NCBI GenBank assembly: GCA_020747015.1
Contig: JAGTJM010000018.1
Location: forward strand, 1-64,000
Source: Pyrenochaeta sp. MPI-SDFR-AT-0127
Lineage: Eukaryota; Ascomycota; Dothideomycetes; Pleosporales; Cucurbitariaceae
DNA: 64,000 bases
Reading direction: 5' to 3'
The position numbers were made by a program, and so were the translations under genes. The notes beneath the pieces were generated by a model. It saw only the letters and a list, made by a program, of their open reading frames with translations, was not told the origin of the DNA and searched no databases. Shown here piece by piece: positions 11,489 to 23,166 of the stretch. The number at the start of each line of letters is the position of its first letter. Within the stretch, counting starts at the first letter, position 1.

Positions 11489-13063
11489 CTACTTACCAAT
11501 AAGAACAGCTAAACCCTTCAAGCCCAATAGGCCCAAGAACCAGCTTCCCCAGCCTAGTGTACGTCCCTGGCGATCAAAGTTGGGCTTAATCTCGTTCATC
11601 CCGGCAAACTTCTGTCGCTTTTTCAGCGTGTAAGGGGGGTATCGAATGTCGAGCATGCTCTCGATCCAGGCAGGGGTGGTTGTGACGGAGCGGCGATGGG
11701 TGAAGACGTCAAACGAGGCCTTGCCACGATAGGCGCCTTGACCGGAAGTGCCGACGCCGCCAAAGGGCAGAGTAGGGATGGAGGCATGGAAGAACCCGTC
11801 ATTGAGGGAGGCGCCACCGGAGCGCGTCTGGCTGAGGATCTGCTCCATCTCCTTCTTGTTGCCGAAGGCGTAGGTTCCAAGAGGTGTGTCGTGCACTTGG
11901 TTGGCAATCTTGATGGCTTCGTCCAGGTCTGTGACTGGGAGAATGGGCAGGAGGGGGCCAAAGCTCTCGTCAGACACGAGGCTGTCGTTGATGTCGTCGA
12001 CCTGGACCACAGTGGGCTCGATGAAGAGGTCGCTCTCATCCATGGTGCCGCCGACGACAATCTTGCCGTTACTTGAGTCGAGCATCTTCTTCAGGCGCTG
12101 GAACTGCCTCTGGTTGACGATGCGGCCATAGTCGGGCGAATTGCGGGCGCCATTGGGATAGAACTCGTTGAGAGCATTCTTAATCTCCTTGATGAAGGCG
12201 GGCACAATCTCACGATCGATGAAGGTGCAGTTCTGGCTGACACAGACCTGGCCTGCATTGAGTGTCTTGGCCCACAACAGACGCTTCGCCGCCAACTTGG
12301 GGTCGGCATGCTTGGTGATGATGGCGGGGTTCCTGCCGCCCAGTTCCAGCGTCAGTGGGGTCAGCGTTTCGGCCGCCTTCTTCGCGATGATTTTGGCCAC
12401 GTTCTCAGAGCCAGTGTAGAAGATCTTGTCCCACTTCTCGTCGAGCAGCGCCGTCGTCTCTGGAATGGCGCCCTGGATGACGGTGTAGCACGAGGGGTCG
12501 AGGGCCTCGCCAACGATTTTGGCAAGCACGACGGCGGCGTGCGGCGCCGACTCGGATGGCTTGACAATGGCAGTGCAGCCCGCGGCAATGGCACCGATGA
12601 GAGGGCCAATCGACAGCTGGAAGGGGAAGTTGTATGCCCTGTCACCTTTCGTTAGCTCCTTCCTGAACCGTCGTTTTGGGGAATGCGCCTACCCGATGAT
12701 CAGGGCAGTGCCCAGGGGGTCCTTTCGGATGCGCGGGCCCATGAACTTGTTGGTCAGAGGAATGTCGGCTGGCTTCTCGTCCTTTGCAAAGCGCGGCAGG
12801 TTGTTGGCCATCCACACGCAGTCGTTCATGCACCACGAGATCTCCACCAGGTACGTCTCGAAGGTCGACTTGCCCAGGTCGCGCCGGCACGCCTCGGTGA
12901 TGAGCGCCTCATTGTCCTTGAAAGCCCAGTACAGCTTTCGCAGCTGCTGGATGCGGAACTCGAGGGGCCGCGTCTTGTGGGAGAGGAAGCTGGCGCGCAC
13001 CCTGGCCGTGATGGACGCGATGTCGTCGATGGGCGTGTGCTCAAAGGGTGCAATGTCGGCCAT
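11489..13063 (-). CDS. Aldehyde dehydrogenase, fatty-aldehyde type with hydrophobic C-terminus
   Basis: Two exons on the minus strand, 13063-12693 and 12638-11489, with a 54-base intron, encode 506 residues; the join gives LIIGAYNFPFQLS. The NAD(P)-dependent aldehyde dehydrogenase signature is complete: the catalytic glutamate in LELGGRNPAI (about residue 222) and the catalytic cysteine in NAGQVCVSQN (about residue 256). A late FGGVGTSGQGAYRGKASFD block is also typical. The extreme C-terminus (WFLGLLGLKGLAVLIG) is hydrophobic and could be a tail anchor, as in microsomal fatty aldehyde dehydrogenases. The Neurospora carotenoid aldehyde oxidase YLO-1 belongs to the same subgroup, so a carotenal role is possible, but no carotenoid gene lies nearby. 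A general role in oxidising long-chain aldehydes to acids is the safer reading. Confidence 0.93.
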
Positions 13064-13562
13064 GATGTATGTTTTCCTGTCACCGAACCTGGGCTGGGGG
13101 GATAGGAGACGTCAGGAGCTTGCGAGGGGGTAACTGGACTAGAACCGGGGCCACCGGCACATTATGTACGTCTCTGTCAGGCTCGAGATGCTTCACGTTC
13201 GCTCAACGTGCCTCGGTCCTGGCCCGTTGCGTCCTGCCCCGCTGCGCTATTCCTCTTTTGGGCTCGTAAGACTTTCTCTTTGGGCTTAGTACGAACGGTT
13301 CTCTCAGGAGAACATCAGCATGGCGAATCACATGATGAGCTCGACGATTGAGTAGGCTACACTTTGCTAGAGCGTAAGGTAGCTAGCTTAGATACTCCAT
13401 AAGTACTCAACGCGTGACTAGCTTGCTACACGCTAGGCCTCTGGCAAATAGAATATCAAGGCAGCGAAGTACAGCGAATAATACTATGATATCTGCGTTC
13501 ATCGCATGAACACGCTCTCGTTCTTTTTACGCTTACAGCCTCCTAGCCGTCTTGAATGTCCA
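13064..13562. other. Intergenic, upstream of aldehyde dehydrogenase
   Basis: About 500 bases. Contains the presumed promoter of the aldehyde dehydrogenase and the 3' flank of the kinase gene. No coding sequence, clear regulatory site or repeat seen. Confidence 0.4.
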
Positions 13563-13626
13563 TCAAACCGCCTCCTGCCACCACGGATGCGCCAAAACTT
13601 CATCTATTGTTGACCTAGCCGTTGGG

Positions 13627-14714
13627 TCAGGCTTTGTCATTCCAGATATCAATCTTCTGCGCCTCAGAGCCTAGTTCCTGACCCCACAGTTCAAATCTCA
13701 ATTCTGGCTGGTCCTCGACAGCCACCTTGGCCATTTGGGACGCTGCCATGAGCGCATTGGACCAATCTTCGTCGGCAACCTGTTTAAAAAGGCCGTCATT
13801 TGCTGGCCCAAAGTAGGAGAAATGTCGAACCAGTATCTCTTGCTCTGCGCTCATACCGAGCTCTACGAGCTCCTGGTAATTATTGATGAGTAGCACCTCC
13901 CCGGCCCCGAGCGCATATATGCACTGCACACAGAAGCTTAGCGTGGATCTCTTCGACAATACTGATAAACATGGCAAGGCGCAACTCACCACCAATCCGA
14001 ACGAGAATATATCTGATGCCTTTGTCACGCCCCTTCCGGTCTGTCCTTCGGGACTGCGCCACATAGCATTCCCTATTGCATGAGGGGTCTGCAGTAGTGC
14101 TCCTTTCTCTAGTTTGAAAGCGATGTCGAAATCACCCAGCGCTACATTAGTGACCGTTTTAGCGTTGTCTTCATTACAAGTACAGTCGACCAAGATATTA
14201 TCAGGCTTTATATCTGCCGAGATCGATTGTTAGTTAACATTTCGTGAATAACAATTATAGTTGAATTTGCTGAGAGCAGTACCTATGTGGATCCAGTCCT
14301 TGCTATGTAGTTCTTGTATTGCTTCTCCTGTGTGTCGCAAAATGGTCTTGCGTGCCTTATCAGAAATGTTTGGATCCTCCCGAATTAAATCCAGCAGGGT
14401 AGTCTTGTAATACGGATAAACCAGAATGAGTTCTTCCTCATTGCAATCGACATGCATGCGAAGACGACGTGAGGCTGAAAACTCAGCTGCGAGGCGTAAG
14501 GACAGATTTAAAAATGGTCTAGAGACACGCTTGACGACGAAAGACTGGTCCTGAGACCTAGAGTGATGTTTATCAGACAAAGGCTAAAGCGTGAGAAACC
14601 TGGGCACTTAACACACTCAGCTTTGAAAATGCTCAGTTTAGGGTCCTTGCGATGCTGGAGCACCTCGCTTCGAACATACACACGACCGGATTTGCCTACG
14701 ATGGTGGACGCCAT
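13627..14714 (-). CDS. Protein kinase-like protein with frameshifted C-terminus
   Basis: Four minus-strand exons, 14714-14613, 14550-14283, 14213-13990 and 13923-13627, encode 296 residues with all joins in frame. Kinase landmarks are visible: lysine in SFVVKRVSRPF, catalytic loop WIHIDIKPDNILVD (restored by splicing), metal-binding LGDFDIAF in place of DFG, and the activation-segment end MWRSPEG. Because the loop has HID for HRD and DFD for DFG, activity is uncertain. It is a small soluble fungal kinase of no assigned pathway. The frame stops at 13627 after IDIWNDKA, but a neighbouring frame continues from about 13643 as MTKPDPTARSTIDEVLAHPW to a stop at 13563, the tail I expect for this family. 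One extra base near 13651-13652 explains this. The C-terminal helix is therefore lost or the sequence has an error. Confidence 0.8.
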
Positions 14715-15380
14715 TCTGATGCCTATGCAGCAGAAATGCCTAATGCAGGTTTTGTGGCAGGGAAAGCAATTGAAAGGCATCAAAGAAGAATTTAGTGCTG
14801 GGGGAGCACAAGAGAAAAGCTGAGTCAATGGTTGGAGCTGTTCGGTTTATACCTCGAATGGTGTTCGCTTCGGCGCCACGCTGTGGTTCAGCAAAATCCG
14901 TGCTTATGTCAGCCCAGGGGCTCTTTCCACAATCCCATGGACTTTCTACAATTCTTCTTGATCACGAACCAACCAGATGTTGGCGAAGGAGCGTATCGTG
15001 TCGCATACTACAAGGCCGATGCTGCTGAGTAGTGTACCTACCAGTCAGGTATGCAAGCAGTCAGCTAGCTCGACACACACGAAACACGTCTTTCATAAAA
15101 CCACACAGCTCGAACTTGAGTCTACAGTGCTTGACCATACTTATCCTAATATGTATCCCTTTTTGGAGCTTACCGCGAGTGGTTCACTTGGTACTAGGCT
15201 AGCTTTACTCCACCTTTACCGTTACCTATCTATGAAAAGGAGTTAGTAAAGAAATATAGAGCTAAGTCAATATGATAATAAATACTATATATAAAAAAAT
15301 ATTGCCGATACTTATTAAGAGCGCAGATAAAAGGATACATTCACTAAATAACCGCTACATAATACGTAAACCCCGATTGC
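14715..15380. other. AT-rich intergenic region
   Basis: Upstream of the kinase and downstream of the next minus-strand gene. The part from about 15240 to 15360 is strongly AT-rich with runs such as TATATAAAAAAATATT. Small frames at 14795-15246 have no conserved features. Confidence 0.4.
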
Positions 15381-16129
15381 TTAGGTAACGCTCCAGGTCC
15401 CATCGACATTATGAAGTACAGTGGCGCTAAAACTATTTTTGCCAGTAAAGTCAATCCTAGCAGGCCGAGCAATCATTTCGGGTTCGATAATCTGGCCTGG
15501 CTGGAATGAACCCCAGGCGATATAGTACGTGGCGCGAGGATGGAAGAAGGTCTGTGATGTTGGACTAGCTTCGACGACAGCAATTGGAACGATGTTAGAA
15601 GAGTCCTCGGGATCCTGCGCTCCGAGTCCAATGAATAGATTGTCTACACATTGTTAACCACGGTTGCACCAAGTACTATTGGTCGTTGGGAGCTGAGCTT
15701 ACATCTATCGATAGATCTGAGCTTCGTACAATCAATCTGGAAAGCTCCCGCTTGACCGCAATCAGTCTTCTTCGCAGATTCGAGAAATTCTAAAGGTCTA
15801 CCTGATCCGTCAGGATTGAGACCACCGTTTATGAGGAGATGGCTGCCTGGAGCGGTCGCGCCTTGGTTGATCTGCACTGGTTCGGAATCTGACGTGACAA
15901 CTACAACTCTGTGGCCAAGTCTATTTTGGCTAGAACCACAAATGCCATAATGATCAGCACAGAAGGTAAATGTTGCCGAGCCACTGCGGTCATCCACACG
16001 AGGGCTATTGATGTAGACGGTCTGGTGTACTTTTGCGCCAGCAGACACAACTGGTGCCTCAACAAATAGAAAATAGTCATGGTCCATGCCAGAATTATTC
16101 TTGACACTGATGGTGTATGTGGTCGGCAT
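15381..16129 (-). CDS. Conserved fungal protein of unknown function
   Basis: Two minus-strand exons, 16129-15703 and 15643-15381, with a 59-base intron, encode 229 residues. The join (IDRYNLFIGLGAQDPED) continues a single compact fold. The protein starts MPTTYTISVKNNSGMDHDYF and is rich in short beta-strand-like segments (HQTVYINSP, RVVVVTSDS, ATYYIAWGSF). It ends NSFSATVLHNVDGTWSVT, suggesting a small all-beta domain. There is no signal peptide and no membrane segment, so it is probably cytosolic. I have seen similar proteins annotated only as hypothetical in ascomycetes and cannot give a function. The internal ATG at 16129 is preferred because the upstream in-frame extension to 16279 is low-complexity and begins nowhere conserved. 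Confidence 0.7.
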
Positions 16130-17909
16130 ATTGTCAACGGTTGATGAGACAGCTAAGGGAGAACTTTGATGTTTGAGCCTGTTCGATATGTGATCAGTCG
16201 GGGTAATAACAACTTGGGGGATCCGTAAATATTTGTATACGTAGTCACTGGCGCTACATTTTTGTATTACGCTTGTCAATTTAGGGCTTGATAGCTTGCT
16301 TTCGCGAGCTGGATCTGCATCTCGCTTCTGCCATGAACTCGGAGCCGAGGGAGGCTGACAGCCCGCCAGCCACGAGGCGTCGAGCTAGCATTCAGTAATA
16401 GCAGCTTTGGGGTTGAATCTACTGTGCCTATGGCAGATGTGGGAGTGCTATAGGACGTACTCAAGCTGAGCTACATTGACTAGAACACTTTCAAGCTGAA
16501 TCTTTGATCCTTTGGTCTTTGCAATAGTTAGAATCTAAACAACGTAGGCTTTGACTTGTGCAAACAATGTATCAACCGAGTCCAGGACGCAAAAGCCTTC
16601 GACCTTGTCGCCCAGTTACTGTCGGCAAACGGTAAGCCACTATCGCATCCCCACATCAAACCAAATGATGTTAGAAGGCTATTCAGCTACTTAACCCACC
16701 AATAAGCTGATCAAGGCCTATAGCGCGCATCGCAAAAGCTCCTAAGGCCGGCTACCTATTCAGCGTGATCAAAGGTACTGCTACAGCAGGCCAGACCTAT
16801 TGGTCTAGCGCCTTGGCAATCCGCAGCTATAGAGCGCTCTCGGAGCTTGCTCCTCCTCGCAAGATCAATCTGGTTACATAAAATGTGTTTCAAGCCTCTT
16901 TTAGGCATCGTCAACGGCAGGGACCAAGCTGATGGAGATACTATTAGGTTCATCTCAGTTTATCCTCCCTTAAGTACTGCGCGACATTTTCAGCCCGCCA
17001 CCAGACATATCCTGCATGCAATCTATCTCAATCTAGTCGTAAGCGCCATACTCGCTTCGGACCGCGACCAACTCGCTCATCTTGGCCAGGAGCCTGGCCA
17101 GGAGCCCAGTTCTCATCATCGACACCCGACAGACGCAGAGCTAAACTGCCACCAAGTCACGAATCATTTGGTCAGCCTTAAGTTAGTCGTTGGAATCTCT
17201 ACACAATCACGGCAGTTTTCATTCCCCGCAGTAGACTATATAGAGCTAACACTATATAAGCCAAGGCAGCCTTGAGTGAATCCGTGGGGGAACAGTGACT
17301 TGGACTCTGTGTTAGGTGGAGAGCGATTAAATCTTAGCTAAGATGCTAGTATAAACCGCAAAGGAGACAAATGGACCTTGCCAAGACTCCTCTCTCAGTG
17401 CCGACAGGCGCTGTGATTACCAAACCCTACTTCAATTTACATCGCACATGGCGACTTCAACTACCCTTTACGCCTTGTAAACTCTTAATAACAGGACCTT
17501 TATCTGCCACCTCTAGCAACAGCAGAGTCGTAAATCAATCCCTGCCACTGGCCTAATTGAATATCGATTGCTTTGTCTGACTGGATTAAATTGCCAAGTG
17601 TATCAATCTTGAGTTCTTCATAGAAAGATCACCCAGTCTGGGGCAACGGCAAGCACTCCCATGAGTGGTACTGCAGCTCAGCCCCACAGTGGTTGGAGCT
17701 TCAGATATCCAGCCATCTACTACGCTTCAGGCGGATAAGATTCTTTCGGCAGCCTTTTCGGCAGCTTGTTCTCATACTATCACATGGTCATATTTTGGTA
17801 AGCTAGAAGGAAAATAACTACGTTGATGAAATCAAGTGAAGATTTGGAAGAGGACTGACGAGTTGATATGATACCCGAAACACATACATATACATACTTA
17901 CAATCTTAC
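16130..17909. other. Intergenic region with a short tandem duplication
   Basis: About 1.8 kb without a supported gene. A 142-residue frame at 16847-17275 has no family features and an irregular composition. A perfect two-copy 12-base direct repeat lies at 17083-17106. The rest shows nothing recognisable. Confidence 0.4.
17083..17106. repeat. Two-copy 12-base tandem repeat
   Basis: The unit TGGCCAGGAGCC occurs twice in direct succession, 17083-17094 and 17095-17106. It is probably a local slippage duplication with no evident function. Confidence 0.75.
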
Positions 17910-18908
17910 CTATACTCTCACCCGTCGCTCAAACAACCACTCATAGTCCCCCATCGCTTCTTCAACAAGCCCTACCAACCTCTTTCCCAGCAGCTCCCCA
18001 AACTCTTCAATCCATTTCTTTGCCTCAGTCTCAACATTCAAAGCCGCCCCCTTGCGCAGCTTATCCAAAACTATGCCCTGGCTTTTCAGCAACGTATCTT
18101 TCATCCTCGCCTCTACTTTGCCTAACCGATCTTGCTCCTGATCACTCACAGCCGCCCATTCGAACTTGACCAATTGAGGGTCCAGCCCCACGGCTGCCGC
18201 GTACTTGCGCACTAGATCTGGATTTGCAAGGTCTGACGCGTCGAGGATGATGGGATACTGTATGTCTAGATCATGTGAGGGGTAGGGGTAGGCTGGCGAG
18301 GAGACGAGGAATTTGTACAAAGTAATGTGCCAACGGTATGTCGCTTCCCAGCGTATCGCCTTCGCCGTGGATTCCGTAAGCAATGCGTCGATGCCTTCGT
18401 TGTCGCGCGCCGTGCGGAATAGACTGGGGAACGTGAGTGCGGGGTGCCGGATAAGAAATGTCGGACGGACTTTATTGAGCAGGAAGTCGTCGGGTATGCA
18501 TGTCAGATTGAGTGATAAGCTCGTTTCATCCTCCGGACTACGGTGCAGATATTGTGTTTCGGGCTCTGCTTTAATCGTCCAGTTTACATGCTCCTTGATG
18601 AATGTACCCTTGCCTTCAAGCTCCGCGTCCGCAATCCAGGTTTTCCATGCATCGAAGCTGGTTTGCAGAGCAGCCTGTATGCCATCTTGCTCTTCCTCTG
18701 TCCATTCGTCTCTCGGACGACCAAATGTATCGTGCTCATACCGGTAGCCTAGCGCAGGTAGAAAAAAGTATCCATCACGAGAATGGCGCGCTATGGAGGG
18801 TTGCGCTGGGAGGTTCAATAGTTGTGTGACTAGATTGGATGCAGTGCGCGGGATTGTAATGAGAATGTTGTGTGTCGGTAAAGGCGGTGCCGAGTGAGTT
18901 GTCATCAT
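17910..18908 (-). CDS. P-loop sulfotransferase-like protein
   Basis: An intronless frame of about 332 residues on the minus strand. The N-terminus has HNILITIPRTASNLVTQLL, in the position and form of the PAPS 5'-phosphate-binding loop of sulfotransferase-fold proteins. Further on, PTFLIRHPALTFPSLFR resembles the 3'-phosphate-binding strand-helix (RxP...S). Fungal proteins of this type are annotated as sulfotransferase family or P-loop NTPase-fold proteins; few have tested substrates. There is no signal peptide or membrane segment. Two adjacent ATGs (18908, 18905) precede TTHSAPPLP. An ATG 42 bases further up (18950) is in frame but adds only a non-conserved stretch. The product could equally be a small-molecule sulfotransferase or a non-catalytic relative. 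Confidence 0.72.
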   Translation of the reverse strand: MMTTHSAPPLPTHNILITIPRTASNLVTQLLNLPAQPSIARHSRDGYFFLPALGYRYEHDTFGRPRDEWTEEEQDGIQAALQTSFDAWKTWIADAELEGKGTFIKEHVNWTIKAEPETQYLHRSPEDETSLSLNLTCIPDDFLLNKVRPTFLIRHPALTFPSLFRTARDNEGIDALLTESTAKAIRWEATYRWHITLYKFLVSSPAYPYPSHDLDIQYPIILDASDLANPDLVRKYAAAVGLDPQLVKFEWAAVSDQEQDRLGKVEARMKDTLLKSQGIVLDKLRKGAALNVETEAKKWIEEFGELLGKRLVGLVEEAMGDYEWLFERRVRV

Positions 18909-18950
18909 TAAAAGTGCTCGAATGCGGTAATACAAAAGGTCAATTATCAA

Positions 18951-19707
18951 GTTGTTGTGTAGGTTCGACTGTTGATAGTTACTGGCATTAGAAGAGTTTG
19001 TGTTTAGTCAAGACCTGGGCGGGAACAGCTATCATATAAAGCGGGCGACGGCTTGAACTCAACTTAAGTATGGGACACCTAAATGTATATTCACGCACGT
19101 TGAGGACAAGAGACAAGGACTACGTGCTACTCTGCACGGGTCATGTGGCCTTGGAAGCCTAAATCGAAATTGATTACGATTAGCACGCAATCATACATGC
19201 ATGACACGTGTTGTTCAAGGTCGACGCGGCCCAGAGCTAAGATGACGAACATGGTAGCTGCTAAGTGAGAACTGACGAGTGACTGCACTGCAAAGGAGAA
19301 GGATTTGAGGTAGTGGAGAACAATGCAGGCGCGCGAATGCGACAATGCGATGAATTGGTAGCCTCATAATATGACTAAACATTGAGCAACCCAAGACGTA
19401 TAGACGGTTGCAGAAAAACTCAATACAAATACAAGCCCAAACCTGGGAGAGGTAGTAGTATGCGATAGTTGTATACCATGAACAGGATAAACGAAAGATG
19501 AAAAAAGGGGTATCCCGTAACAGTGTCATGACATCATGTCCATGTGTTCCAATGCCAAAAGCCATGCTATGCTAAAGCGCCACCCAACAATTGCAGCAGA
19601 TGAAAAAAAAAGAAGAAGATGAAGACCTAAACAAAAAGAAGAAGAAAATGCAAAATCCAGAGGGAGTATCTAATGCTGTAAGAAATTCGGGATGGATGTG
19701 GTGCGCC
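18951..19707. other. Intergenic region
   Basis: About 750 bases between the sulfotransferase-like gene and the 3' end of the transcription factor gene. Holds a purine-rich run near 19600-19655 (A and GAAGAA repeats). Minus-strand frames here have no conserved content. Confidence 0.4.
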
Positions 19708-22700
19708 TTAGATGCCCCAATCGTCCCAACCACGCGTCATCATAGACTCAAGCGAGCCTGTCACACTATCCAACAGTTCTCCGAGACTCTCGCCAGTTCT
19801 GCGTGTCCAAGCATCTGGCACACTATTTCGTGGATCCAGATAAATGCCACGTAGCCTTAGCTTGACCCACAGGAGTAAGCTGATGCAACCGGTTTGGCAA
19901 CGAGCGATGTTCATGGGTAAGTGCGATGTGGAAACAGGAGAACCAAAGTCGATCATGGCGGTGGAAAGAAACGTGATGGTGTTGATCGTGATTTGAGCGT
20001 GTGACAGCAAAGTATTGCAGTCTATAGAGGCATGAGACCCTGGCGAAGAGGGCTGGCTCTGAATCGTCTCAACGTTATTCACCTGGACTTGGCTAGAGTC
20101 CAAAGTAGTGTGGTGCGAATATTGATTGCGGAGCTGAGTCGGTGTTGAAGGTACAGATGCTGAAGAAGTGGAGCTGAATAGCCGCGGTGGCTGCGATTGC
20201 CGGCGCTGGGGTTGCTGTGATGATCCCTTGTGCGGTCCCTTGACTCGAGTGTTTGCCGCACATGTCGTAGCCCACAAGACCAGAGCAGCAAAATAAATGC
20301 CCATATCAGTGCCCATTTCAGGTGTGAGTGAGTCTTGCTGTTCCTTTAGTGCATGCTCCAAGATATCAACGGACAGTTTGAGAGCTGCCTTTACAGGCAC
20401 GGAACGTGCGTCGGTCAGTGCATGAGGCCATAGCTGAGCGATCCACGTGCGGAGAGTAGTCTTCATTGCGGAGAAGGCTTGGATTGAGGGCAGCTTTTCG
20501 GACAGAATCCAGGATTTTCCAGCGACAGCTAGCAGCGCGCGGATGGGTGTGACCTGGACAAGTTTTGCTGTAAGAAGCTTTTGCGTTGTGGTCGGAGATG
20601 TGTCGAGGAGATGTTCGAAGTCCAAAGTCAAAGGCGAAGATATGTATGGCGCGGGGGAATCAAAATGGTTGTAGTGCGCTGCAAGGAGGAGGGAGGACTG
20701 GAAAGAGTCAAAAGGGGCCACCACTGAGTCTGCAGTGACTTCATAGACATATTGGATTAGGTGAGGATTTTGGTGGACAGCGCCGGCCCATTCTGTTGGG
20801 TTCGTGGCGGTCCATAGAGATGAGGATCCAGGAAACGGGAGGTCGAGGCCAGTGCCGTGAAAAAGTGATGGTGACGGCTCACGGGCAAGCAGAAGCGCTT
20901 GTTGGGACTCTAGGATATAACATGACAAGAGTAGGTTCTGCCATGTAGCAAGCTCACACCAACGATCCCAGCGTTCCAAGATGGCATCTTCTAAATGGGC
21001 GACGCTGTCAATCATTTGAGATGTGATGAGCCTAAAGTCTTCCGCCGACTGGGCGAGTTAGTCATCTTCTACATCTTGCATGAAGAGGGCTCCTACCTTG
21101 CGATACACCTTCTCAAAGCGCGAGGACAAAGATCTTGCAGCTCGGCGGGCCCGGTATTGAGAGTGAACTTCGATGAGAAACATGGCTTGGTAGTCGCAAA
21201 GCCTGTCTGGCTGGGCCATCAGGTGCTGTTCTTGATCCCTCTATTGCCAATTAGCGTATGTCCATCCCATCAATACAAACACATACCTTTTCAAGCACCT
21301 TCATGCACCGATCGTGGAGCAGACTCGACTCTCGTCTGACGCTCGTATCGTCCGAGTACTGTCCACCAAGAGCAATCATCGAGGCGTGGAGCAGTGGCGA
21401 TGGGCTTATGCGCTCAAAGGTAGATCGATGGACGACGGGGAAAGTGGGATGTAAGAGCCTCCAGTAATAGTCAAGATATTGCTCAAACGGGTAGGTGTGC
21501 GTGAGTGGACCCATACCATATGGTTGCTCTCCGAAGAGTAGCACCCCCTCTTCTGCATCCCTATCCATCATCGTCTTCTGATTGAAGTGCCCATACCCCG
21601 ATACGGAGTCAATGCTAGTAGTACTATGAATGCCCATCATTGGATAGGACGTCATATACGCAAGGCCAGGCGCAGTGGAAGGTTTTTCGTTCGACGGCCA
21701 TGGGTATGCCATGGTCGAGGCGACGGACGTTGGAGATCGAGATGGGTACAGCCATGGCTCCATTAAGGAAGCTTCTGATGCTGTACGTGTCCGATTTGGG
21801 CCGTAAGGCGGATTTGCAAAGATGTTGGAATAGTCGCCCGGGTAAGGAACGGGCGAGGCATGCCCGCTAGATGGTGAGTACCCCGGTGACTGGCTGCATG
21901 GTTCTGGCCAGACCAAGCTGGGTGTCATGGCTTCAATTCCTACTGGCAGTGCTACCGATGGGCGAGCAGAATAGGAATTACGTTGCTTCGTATGACTAAA
22001 TGAACTGTGAGCAAATGTGTGCGCAAAGAGAGCGCACTTTGGGCAGAGAAGAAAGGAAACGTGCTTGGTGCTGTACAATAAAACTCACTTGGGGCTGAAC
22101 GTAGAACTTGGAGAAGAACGAACAACATGATTGAAAGCTGACGAGGGAGCTTGAGGAGTTCGAGGGATCTGAGGAGTACGAAACGGATTGTGAGTATACC
22201 TTGGAATCGCAGCCACATCATGCATTGGAGAGATGGGTTGCGTTGGATAGTATGGAGATGGAGTTGGAGGAAGTGTAGCTGTAAGGCCTGATGGCACAAG
22301 CGCTGGCACAGATACTTGGATTGCCTCTGGAGAACCTTCTTGGCTGAAGACTGAATGTTGACGAGACTCCTTGCCAGGTTCGTTGCTGCCAGTTCTCAGT
22401 ATGATGCTCACTGGGTCCCCACCATCAACATTACTCACTGTCGCTCTTGATGACGGTTTAGAAGATCTAATCGGTAGAAGATCTTTCCGCAATCGGGGTA
22501 CTCGCACACGAGCGCATCATCCTGAGCATGGTTTTTCTGATGTCGCCTGGAACAATGTTAGGAGAGCTCATGATTCCAGCAGGGACAGGCAAACCTCAGG
22601 TGTTCTGCACGAGTATATGACTAGTCAAAGTTAGCCATGATGTCAAGGTACTGTGATGATGTGCAGTGGACAGGAGAGAACTGGTGAAGCTGACTAGCAA

Positions 22701-23166
22701 TGCAGAGATATCACTCGCGATGTCGCGACAGCAAAATAGTGTGTTCAGCAAGGCTGATTTAGGCGGCGGTAGTCGACTCAAACATCAAGGCAATATTACT
22801 CACCCTTCCGCAGTTTTCGCAGTTGTGCACCTTCAGGCCTTTCTTCGCTTTGCTGATGCGCCCCGTCCTCGTGTAGTGGACCGAGGAGAGCTGAGACGCC
22901 ATGTTGGTAGGGCTGGAAGTCGACCGTTGCTCAGAACGGGAGGAGCCGGTGCGGGGGCCAGGTGACGCCTGTTTGGCGATTTCGGGACGACGGCGAGAGA
23001 AGGAAGTGTTTGATGCCTTGGTCTGTTCATCCGATGACTGTGAGTTCTTGCGATGTCTAGTGTGGGCTGGTGTTTGTTGGTGAAGCGTGTTGCCTTCTGG
23101 TAGTTGTAGTTGCTTGGTAGTAGTCGAAGCCAATGGGCGGCCGCTTGTTTCACTGAGTTCGGACAT
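19708..23166 (-). CDS. C2H2 zinc-finger transcription factor with fungal-specific domain
   Basis: Seven minus-strand exons are supported: 23166-22804, 22620-22595, 22546-22439, 22385-22089, 22004-21287, 21240-21097 and 21048-19708, totalling 998 residues in frame. Two C2H2 fingers are assembled only by splicing. The first (residues about 115-137) is HNCENCGR + SYTRAEHLR + RHQKNH, where the middle piece is a 26-base exon. The second is VCEYPDCGKIFYRLDLLNRHQERH. A Ser/Pro-rich region follows, then a fungal-specific transcription factor domain beginning near residue 440 (YLDYYWRLLHPTFPVVHRS) and running into the last exon. This combination marks a nuclear DNA-binding regulator; targets are unknown. 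The first intron (183 bases) is the longest in the gene. A GC-rich stretch without genes lies upstream, which may be a long leader or promoter. Confidence 0.9.

Noticed and set aside
12519..13133. 204-residue plus-strand open frame
   Set aside because: Antisense of the first part of the aldehyde dehydrogenase gene.
16847..17275. 142-residue plus-strand open frame
   Set aside because: Irregular composition, includes a local 12-base duplication, no family resemblance.
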